The position numbers and the translations under genes are program-made. A DNA stretch of 64,000 nucleotides, from contig CM048555.1 of the NCBI GenBank assembly GCA_026413225.1, forward strand, positions 81,723,785 through 81,787,784, read 5' to 3'. Position 1 is the stretch's first letter. Every line of letters begins with the position of its first letter. Below, piece after piece: positions 56,986 through 64,000 of this stretch. Under the pieces are notes generated by a model. That model searched no databases and was not told where the DNA came from. It was given only the letters and a program-made list of their open reading frames with translations. Source of the DNA: Otis tarda. Its lineage: Eukaryota; Chordata; Aves; Otidiformes; Otididae.

Positions 56986-58499
56986 CCACATAGTTGAGGG
57001 CAGTCGTAAACATCCATAGAAATTGCCTGACCGTGCCGTGTAGCTCTCAGAGCGGGGCAAATACGACCTGATTCCCAAGACATAGGCACAGGGCATTATT
57101 GTAGATGTTCTGGGGCGTCCTGCGTGATCTCCAGTTGCCACTCCAGAAAGACATGGTTGCTCTGCAAGTCTTATCTCTGCCAGCCGTCTGTAGGCATCTC
57201 CTAGGCACTGGGGCACTTCCACCCTCTGTAAACCTTCATGTGAAGGAAATTGGGTCACAAGGTAATGACCAATCATACTGTAACGGGAACATTTTTGCCA
57301 AAAGCTCCCGTCTCATCCCAGTGCCAGGTCTAGAGCTGAGGTGCTGCATAGGACGTTACGGGGAGACCATCCTTCCTTCCTGTCTCCCCTGGAAAACGGG
57401 GCCCGACTCTTGGCGCCTCCAGCATCTAGGGGCAATGCTGTTACACGTCGCCTGGCGCAAACCGCTCAGCAAAGATCACGAAAGCAACAAGCAGCTGGAA
57501 ACCAGCCCTGATTTACAGCCGGAGCCGTTCCTAGCGTTCGCTGTGTGTTGTGCTGTTACGCAGACCAGAAGATGTGGATTTATGACTTCTCTGCAGAGAA
57601 CAAGTGCAGTCATAGCATGCCTCCGCTTTCCCGCTGCTCAAATTACTGCTGTAACAAGAGTCGTTATTTATAAGCAATACACAGTTCTATAGCTCAGTTT
57701 TCAACGGATTTATGCCTGGAGGGTGAACTCCTCTGTGGATTCTCCGGTGACGAATAACGGGGCATGTTTACACTGCAGCCCTTCCTTCAAGGGAACTTTG
57801 CCTCCATCTGGCTGCCTATCTGCACAGCGTTTGATAAACTCATGTGAGTTTTTGAAGATCTCTTCCTCCTTTGCCAGTCGAATTGGCGTTGGTTACTAAG
57901 TAAGGGAGTTATTAGGGAAAACACAGAATTAGAGAATAAAGAGAAAGATTCTTTCAGCGTGCCTATGCAGACACCCACCTGGTATGATCTCTTCCCCTTG
58001 TACGCAGAAGGGTTTACCCCCCGACACCATTTATGCTTCCATATCAGTACAGGAGACAGAGAAATAGCCCTTTCCCACTGCTGACCATGCCTTAACCTTC
58101 CTTCTTAGCCTCCTCCTCCCACAGCTCCTTCCCTCATGATACAGGCACTTTGTGGTCAATTCCATCTCCAAAAACAACCTGTGAATCCGTCTGATCCCTC
58201 ACTGAGCTACACTCATTCTTTTTTAGGTTCCTTATCTGATCAGTCATCTCCAGTTAAAGGCTGAGGGATAAGTTGTCCTGACCCAAAGATGGGGACTGGT
58301 TCCAGGTTTGCACTTCGACCTGCATTGGCCAACTGTGCCTGTGAACTCACGTATGTGTACGTGCACCCGAAATCAGCTGAGTCTTGATTTCTTTCTGGAA
58401 ACTTTCAATTATGAGGTGGAAACTCACGCAGAAAAGCACTCAGATCAGATCTTGAGAGGCTCCAAATGACTAAAAGCACTTGGTTCAAATGCTGCCTTC
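56986..58499. other. Unique non-coding sequence
   Basis: No gene that I can support. The 195-codon plus-strand open frame at 57105-57692 shows no recognisable domain and partly overlaps minus-strand frames. Confidence 0.45.
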
Positions 58500-58830
58500 A
58501 GACGTTTGTTTTGACAAAGCAGTGATTTTCATCACAGCAAAAATTTCCACTGACACATTAAACTTTGAGAGTTTTTAAAATTTCCATTAAAAAAGTTATA
58601 GATGTAAAAAGCTGACTTTTTACCATTACTGAAAGTTTTAGTTTTCTTCCCCCTAACATTTTTCTATTGCCAAAAATGGGAAAGGTTTGTTTTTCCTTTT
58701 TGCACCAAAACCTCTCAAACACTTGAAGTTTTGACATAAACTAAATATTTTGATGAAAACTAAAATTCTTTGCTTTTGATGACATTCATGGGATAAAAGA
58801 CATGTCCCAACCAGCTCAGCTACTCTGTAA
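58500..58830. repeat. Possible decayed amniote repeat, AAATTTCC-rich
   Basis: The stretch is rich in words such as CAAAAATTTCCACTGAC, AAAATTTCCATTA and GTTTTGACATAAACTAAATA and closes with CCAACCAGCTCAGCTACTCT. I recall an old dispersed repeat in turtles, crocodilians and birds with similar 'gaaattttccatgg / aaaatttc' words and an end like 'gaccagctctact'. The match is a pattern resemblance only. Confidence 0.35.
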
Positions 58831-58994
58831 GAAAGGTTTATCTTATATCATCACTGTTCTGATCAAAAGCATATTTCCAGAATGTGGCTACTTAACGTGT
58901 TTAACATGCCAGTAACAATAAAGAGGAATCTCTCCGCAGAAATGAATGATTCTGCTTGCACTAGGTTGCAAATCAACAAGTGGATGTTTTTTAT

Positions 58995-59014
58995 TTGCAT
59001 TTTTAAAAATGCAA
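58995..59014. other. Perfect 20-bp palindrome
   Basis: TTGCATTTTTAAAAATGCAA is identical to its reverse complement, with no spacer. It holds two outward ATGCAA half-sites resembling half of the POU octamer, and could be a dimer binding site, a cruciform or chance in AT-rich DNA. Confidence 0.9.
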
Positions 59015-59281
59015 TTACTTCCACTATGTTCAGAATCCAAAAATCTTTGGAGATTTTTCATGGAGGGAATAATTAATCTTTTAAAATTTCTTCTCGAAGG
59101 GTATGCCACCTTCTCCGTAAGCTGCTGTCTTTGCATTAAGTTTTGATGTCTTTCCAAAATACATGGTAAATAAGGCTATGGAGAAGATGCAGTATCATCT
59201 GTGCTATGATAAGGTCATCCCATCTGGCCTTAATCTACAGGGACAATGGATGAAACATTTATAAAGCTATTAATGGGTTAG

Positions 59282-59333
59282 TAAATAAATAAATGGAACA
59301 TGCCAAAATAAAATAAAAATAAATAAATAAATA
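59282..59333. repeat. (AAAT)n microsatellite, interrupted
   Basis: Tandem AAAT/AAATA units at 59282-59294 and 59305-59333 are separated by a short non-repeat segment. Length is likely variable between individuals. Confidence 0.9.
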
Positions 59334-60239
59334 GAAGCATTTGGAATGATAGTATTACTTGGCTAACTACAAAGTAGTAAATCTTGAGGAGCCTTACAGA
59401 TGTGATTCACAACAATAGCCTGCTTTGAAAATAGCAGAAGGTTGGAGAGGCAGAATCACTGGATGAAACATCTCTTTTTCCTCCAGAGTTTCTCTCTGCA
59501 TGGGTGCAGGGACCCTTAAACACCCTCCTGCTGCCTTTGAACACCTTTCTGAAAAGAGACCTGCAGCGGTTTTTATATCTGGGCCAGGCAGCTGGTGTGG
59601 ATGGCCACCGTTTTTCATGCTGGGTGGGACAGTCTCATCCTTTTCTTGTGCTGTCCTGTCTGCTATCCTGTCTGTTGTCCAGACCCAGGCACTGAAATCA
59701 TCGTCTCCTTAGGGTGGGCTTTCTGCAGCCTCTTGCAATGCTGCCCGGATTCCATGTTTCACCATTATTAGAGTCAGAGTTTGCAAGAAGAGCACTAGCA
59801 ATTCCCCTCCGTGCTCACAGAGAGTGTCCACAGCAAGGAGTGAACTCCATCTCCAAACTCGCAATGACGTTCATTCACCTGCAAATCACAATCCTTTGGC
59901 TCTTTCGGCAGAAGACATCTTTCTTGGACCACAGTTAACACTGAAAGCATCAGCCAAGAGCGATCAGCCAAGCAACCTAACTCACCAGCATTGTGTGTGT
60001 TGAGTTATTGTTTGCATCTGTGCAAACTGGAAATAAAACACAGCTTTCCAGCCCAGAGATTGCAAGATGGGTCAGAATAACAACTGAAGCAAATCCATCA
60101 TTATTTTGGGTGTCGGACTGGTGCTGCAATCCAGGACAAAAATGATTAAGTGCTTTGCAATGGTAGAAACAATTTTGTGTAGCTACAGTTGGAAAGATAG
60201 CTTGAAGCTGGAAACCTGTAGTTTACCCGTTCTGTTGAG

Positions 60240-60340
60240 AGGAGAACTGAGACCTGGAGAGGTGAGGTGGTGACTCAAAGTCTTACTCAAGGGCTTATTG
60301 GTGGCTAAGGCAGATGCAGATCTTGGGTCCGTGCCGTCCA
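60240..60340 (-). repeat. MIR-type SINE relic
   Basis: GAGAACTGAGACCTGGAGAG then GTGAGGTGGTGACTCAAAG and GGCTTATTGGTGGCTAAGGC, with CAGATCTTGGGTCC, follows reverse-complement MIR ('gaaactgaggcacagagaggttaagtgacttgcccaaggtcac...gtggcagagctgggattcgaaccc'). Confidence 0.65.
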
Positions 60341-62394
60341 CTGCACACTGTAATGCAGAAGATGTGCCCTTCCTCCAGCACAGGGCAAGGGGTGCTTGTT
60401 CAGAATTTAAAACAAAAATCTGTGTCTTTCTCTTCCTTCTTTCCCCTATCATCCTCCGAAAAATCTCTTATTCTGAAATAGTCCTCCACTATTATCACCA
60501 AATTTAATATCTCTGATAATATCAAATGTAACATCTTTGATAAGGACCCAAATCAGTCAAGTGTCTCCGAGGAGCTGTGTTTGGAGGCGCAGAAGATGGG
60601 AATAGAAATCTAAGCGTCTGGTGAAGCTGCTAGGGGGGATCGCATTTGGGGAGAGATGCTTTGGAAAGCAAGGGGTGATTTGTTGGGGGACAGTAAGAAT
60701 AGAAGCCACATTTTCTTGATGTCTGACTCCAGACAGCAACACTCTTAGGAAGAGTAAATCAAGGGCTGGAAAACAATAGCACCTTGTATGTTAAGAATGT
60801 GAGCGGTGACGAGGCGAGGGGGGAGAGAGAAAGCCTAGCCCCGTGTGGTGAAGTCTTTTTTTGCTGAGTGTTGCTAGATTTTGGACCTGCGGGCTACCTC
60901 TGTCTGTTTGTGAACCGGCCTTTTCTCCTGGACACATTCCTTCCTTACTGTCATCATGCTCCCAGTGCTGGAGTGACCACAGCCCAGCTCGTATATCGCT
61001 ATAAATACACACCAGGGAGACGTCCCCGACGCCTCTTCCTTTTAGTATCGCCGTCAGATCGGACTGGCAGGCACCATTGTGATGAGAAGAGTCTGAGCAG
61101 AAGAGTTTGTGGGAAGGATATAGGAGCGGCTTCACCAGTCAGCCCAGTCCCAGGGGCCAAATTCACAACAGCTCTTGAACTTGGGCCAAGCCGTGAAGGT
61201 GATGGTCTTTGACAGGAGAGCATCTAATCTCCCTCAGCTTTATTTTCCTCATCCACATAACTGGATGATGTTCATACCCTTCTCTGAAAATGTTAGAGGC
61301 TAAATGCTAACATGGACTGTCTCAAGGAGGAGCTGACAAATAACAAAAAGGAACATTTTCCCCCTGCGTTTATCTGAATTGCTTTAGTAGTTCAGCTAAT
61401 TCACTTTGCCCTTACGCTGTTCAATTTCAGCAGGAGATCCAGAGTGAAGACCAGAGCCGGATGAATGAAAAATACCATTTGTGCGTGTGAGCGCGAGAGC
61501 TTGAAAAGTGAACTTTGTTTTTTCTCCAGTAAAAATTTCCAGCGAAATGTTTCAGGTTTCTCGTAAAATAACAGCTATGTCACACATCAAAAACTGTTTA
61601 AAAAAAATAGTCTTTTGAATAAGGAATGTGGTGTTTCAACACATCCAAATTAAAAATTCTTGCTGAAAACAAGGAAAAACATATATACTGAAAGATTTTA
61701 GCTTTTTAGGGGTTTAATTTATTTCTCTCTTTTAAACATTATAAAGTCTTGCCCAAAAATGAAAGGAAAAAAATATTCCAGCATTTTCTCTTTGGTCAAA
61801 AGGTCACTTTTAAAACAATTGTAAAGAAATCTCAACATTAAAAAAACATTAAATCAGCTTCAGTGAACATATATTTTAAAATGTAATTCTACTATTAAAC
61901 TTGAAGGCAGCCCAGTATTAATACTGGCAATGATCCAAATACCAGGAATTAATCTGCAAATATATTACTAAATACTTTTAAATAGTGAATATTTGGGAGT
62001 ATATGTTCAGTTATACAAATCTTAAAATATATTTGTATTTGTATCTAAATATATGTGCCCTTTGTTAACGGCCAAATGAGAGAGTGGAGTTCATGAAATA
62101 AACTCTTCATCAGAAATGTGACCTAAACCCGGTCGAAACGTTAGGCAGATGCTTAACTTTAAGCAGATCAGCATCCTTGCTATCTGTGAGAGATTCACAA
62201 TGTTCTGAGCGAATGCAGATTTTCTCCATCCAAAGCTGTCCTTTGCTTTTCACGCCTGGAACAAGCTTGCAACACATGATGCTACTGGCAGACTCCTAAT
62301 GAGCATCATCAGATTTAGGGGAGAAAATCATTGTATCATTAAAAGAACAGCAGAGAAGCAGATCACATCTCACCACTGAGATTTGGGTGCCAGG
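60341..62394. other. Unique sequence, strongly AT-rich at 61.5-62.1 kb
   Basis: No gene seen. From about 61540 to 62070 the sequence is very AT-rich and contains a perfect 16-bp palindrome at 61912-61927. The open frames at 60791-61212 on both strands are without known domains. Confidence 0.45.
61912..61927. other. Perfect 16-bp palindrome
   Basis: CCAGTATTAATACTGG equals its own reverse complement. It sits in an AT-rich stretch of fairly high complexity. Confidence 0.9.
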
Positions 62395-62545
62395 ATATTT
62401 AGGAACTGCCCACAAGATTTATCAAGGGGGTTGATGTCCCATCCCTGGAAACATTCAAGGCCAGGTTGGACGGGGCTCTGAGCAACCAGATCTGGTTGGA
62501 GATGACCCTGATCCTTGCAGGGAGGTTGGAGAGCTCTCTTTCTAA
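62395..62545 (+). mobile_element. CR1 LINE 3'-end fragment
   Basis: GGAACTGCCCACAAGATTTA, GATGTCCCATCCCTGGAAAC, ATTCAAGGCCAGGTTGGACG and GGGCTCTGAGCAACCAGATC, then TTGCAGGGAGGTTGGA, spell the end of CR1 ORF2 ('DxPSLExFKARLDxALSNxI') and the start of the 3' UTR on the plus strand. The terminal octamers are lost. The first about 40 bp are less certain. Confidence 0.85.
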
Positions 62546-62959
62546 CTGAGTCTTTGGTGAATCTCCCTGTTAGAGGAGGCAGCCTTGGAAAAATTCGTCA
62601 AGATAGTGACTGTGGTAGAAAACCTGCAGCTTCAAACTTAAGCTACTGGTTTCAGTGAGGTTATTCCTAAAGGGAAAGGTCTCAGATTTCAAGATTTCCA
62701 GAAGCAGAACCAAAGTGAAGACACTTCTACTGCTTGGAAACCACCTAGCATCAGTACTTTCTTAGGTGTCTCTCAGGTTAAAATCTGGAAATGTTGCTTG
62801 ATTGTTGTTGGTTTTGTTTTGGGTTTTTTTGCATGACTTTTATTTTCCCTCCAAGAAAGAGTCTTGCAGAAGAAGCACACTCTACCAAGTAGGGGTATAG
62901 GAAATTATTTGAGCTCAGTCATTGTTTTGAAAAGAATTCAGACTTTTCTGCTCACCCTG
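62546..62959. other. Unique non-coding sequence
   Basis: No gene recognised. Confidence 0.45.
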
Positions 62960-63060
62960 GAGGTTTCAAAGTGCTTTAGACTGGTGAAGAGAGAGAGGTT
63001 TTCCTCCTCTCCAAGGTAGCCAGGAATAATGGGAGCACAGTAGCTGTCAAGCAACCTGCT
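62960..63060 (-). repeat. Possible MIR/CORE-SINE tail relic
   Basis: GTTTCAAAGTGCTTTAGACT followed by GAAGAGAGAGAGGTTTTCCT and CTCCAAGGTAGCCAGGAATA partly follows 'ttcaaagtgctttacaa...gagaggtgaagtgacttgcccaaggtcac'. The match is weak. Confidence 0.33.
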
Positions 63061-64000
63061 CTAATGTATATTTATCTAGAAGAAAGAGTATTAAGGAGCT
63101 CCATAACCCTCTAAAGGAAGAAGGAGAATTGCAGTGGGGTGGATTTAAGCTCCATGAGAAAAGGGAGCACTTCCTTCTTTAGTAGTAACTATTCCCTAAA
63201 TCCATCACTCTGGGTTTAAGCACCTCTAATCCATAAATTTCAAGGAATATCTTTCTAAAAGGAAAAGAAGGATGGCATCTTTGATTCCTATGCTTGTCCA
63301 CCTCACAAGGGTACAGTGAAATGCCAAAAAAAAATTTGACTCAGCTACAGAAAGTGCGGAGACCTGCTGAAACTCTTGCTACAGGCAAAGGCAGAAGCCC
63401 AGTGGTCCTGTGAAACCTCAGGACACAGGACCCAGCAGCACGCCCCAGCAGCATGCTGTATCGCTCCAGTGTATTGAGGAACCTCTTGATGTACTCAATA
63501 CATCGATGTCCTCTCTGTCCTTTACCCAACCCGATTGCCTTTCCTCCCAGTCAGAGATCTTGGGAATGGATTTGCCTTTCACATATGTCATGGAGATCCC
63601 CAGGTGACACCATTTGTAGAAGAACTCTTGCTGTTTCCAAACCACCCTCCTGTTGGCCAGGCTGGTGCTTTGCTGAACCTTCAGGAATGATCATGATCCA
63701 GAAGAATACAGCTGATGGGAGAGAAAGCAATACCCTAGTAGACAATGCATGATGGTTTATTGCTTTGGACAGAGATCAGTAACATTTTCAACCTGCTTTG
63801 CCCCTTTTAACTCTGTGCTTAATTTATTCTGTATTATTTATAGGCAGGTAGGTTTGCACATTCATAAAACGTTCAGTTTCCTGTTATGTCTAGCGAACTG
63901 GTAGGAGGTATCGCAAATATATTCGTAGCAGCTCAAATCCCCTGTGTGGTTTCCATTGAGTGAAATATTCATCACTTCCTATCCTAAACCCAGTGAAGCA
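63061..64000. other. Unique non-coding sequence
   Basis: No gene seen to the end of the window. Open frames up to 99 codons overlap on both strands at 63341-63752 and have no recognisable domain. Confidence 0.45.

Larger units (their letters stand above)
58831..60239. other. Unique AT-rich sequence
   Basis: No gene seen. It contains the 20-bp palindrome at 58995-59014 and the AAAT-type microsatellite at 59282-59333. Confidence 0.45.

Noticed and set aside
57105..57692. 195-codon open frame as a gene
   Set aside because: There is no recognisable domain or compositional signal, and it overlaps minus-strand frames of similar quality.
1..64000. CRISPR arrays, operons, riboswitches, tRNA or rRNA genes
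   Set aside because: There are no regularly spaced repeats with unique spacers, and no cloverleaf or rRNA-like sequence was recognised. The repeats mark the DNA as vertebrate nuclear.

Overview
This window looks like gene-poor nuclear DNA from a bird, intergenic or deep intronic. The main evidence is repeats. Several CR1 LINE copies end in the avian-type octamer tail (ATTCTATG)n. Three LTR families with TGT...ACA ends occur as solo LTRs, two of them closely matching the LTRs I know from bird genomes. There are no operons or compact genes, and stop codons are frequent in all frames. I found no host protein-coding exon, tRNA, rRNA or CRISPR array that I could defend. The only long open frames belong to CR1 ORF2 or to its antisense shadow.

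Layout. 1-4.9 kb: unique sequence with a MIR-type SINE relic and a very old CR1. 4.9-5.8 kb: a solo LTR on the minus strand. 5.8-9.4 kb: mostly unique, with an AT-rich stretch rich in homeobox and forkhead motifs near 6.5-6.9 kb. 9.4-17.1 kb: two young CR1 copies facing each other (9.4-10.66 kb minus, 16.2-17.14 kb plus), about 98% identical in protein, with a much older CR1 and an old amniote repeat between them. 20.45-21.59 kb and 37.78-38.84 kb: two copies of one further LTR family. The second has a perfect 5-bp target-site duplication and is a solo LTR. Between them lie a strong nested hairpin (21.95 kb), MIR relics, a cluster of transcription-factor motifs (24.2-24.5 kb), an old CR1 and an avian ERVL-type solo LTR (35.14-35.60 kb). 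38.9-49.4 kb: CR1 fragments in otherwise unique sequence. 50.8-57 kb: a run of old CR1, L2-like and MIR remnants. 57-64 kb: unique AT-rich DNA with two perfect palindromes and relics of MIR and CR1.

Nothing here forms a gene system. The window records layered transposition: amniote-age CR1, MIR and L2 relics, then old avian CR1, then LTR insertions and young CR1. The CR1 ORF2 remnants carry reverse-transcriptase motifs but lack the endonuclease and the start of the RT domain, so they cannot move on their own. All family assignments come from recalled consensus patterns and need a repeat-library search to confirm.
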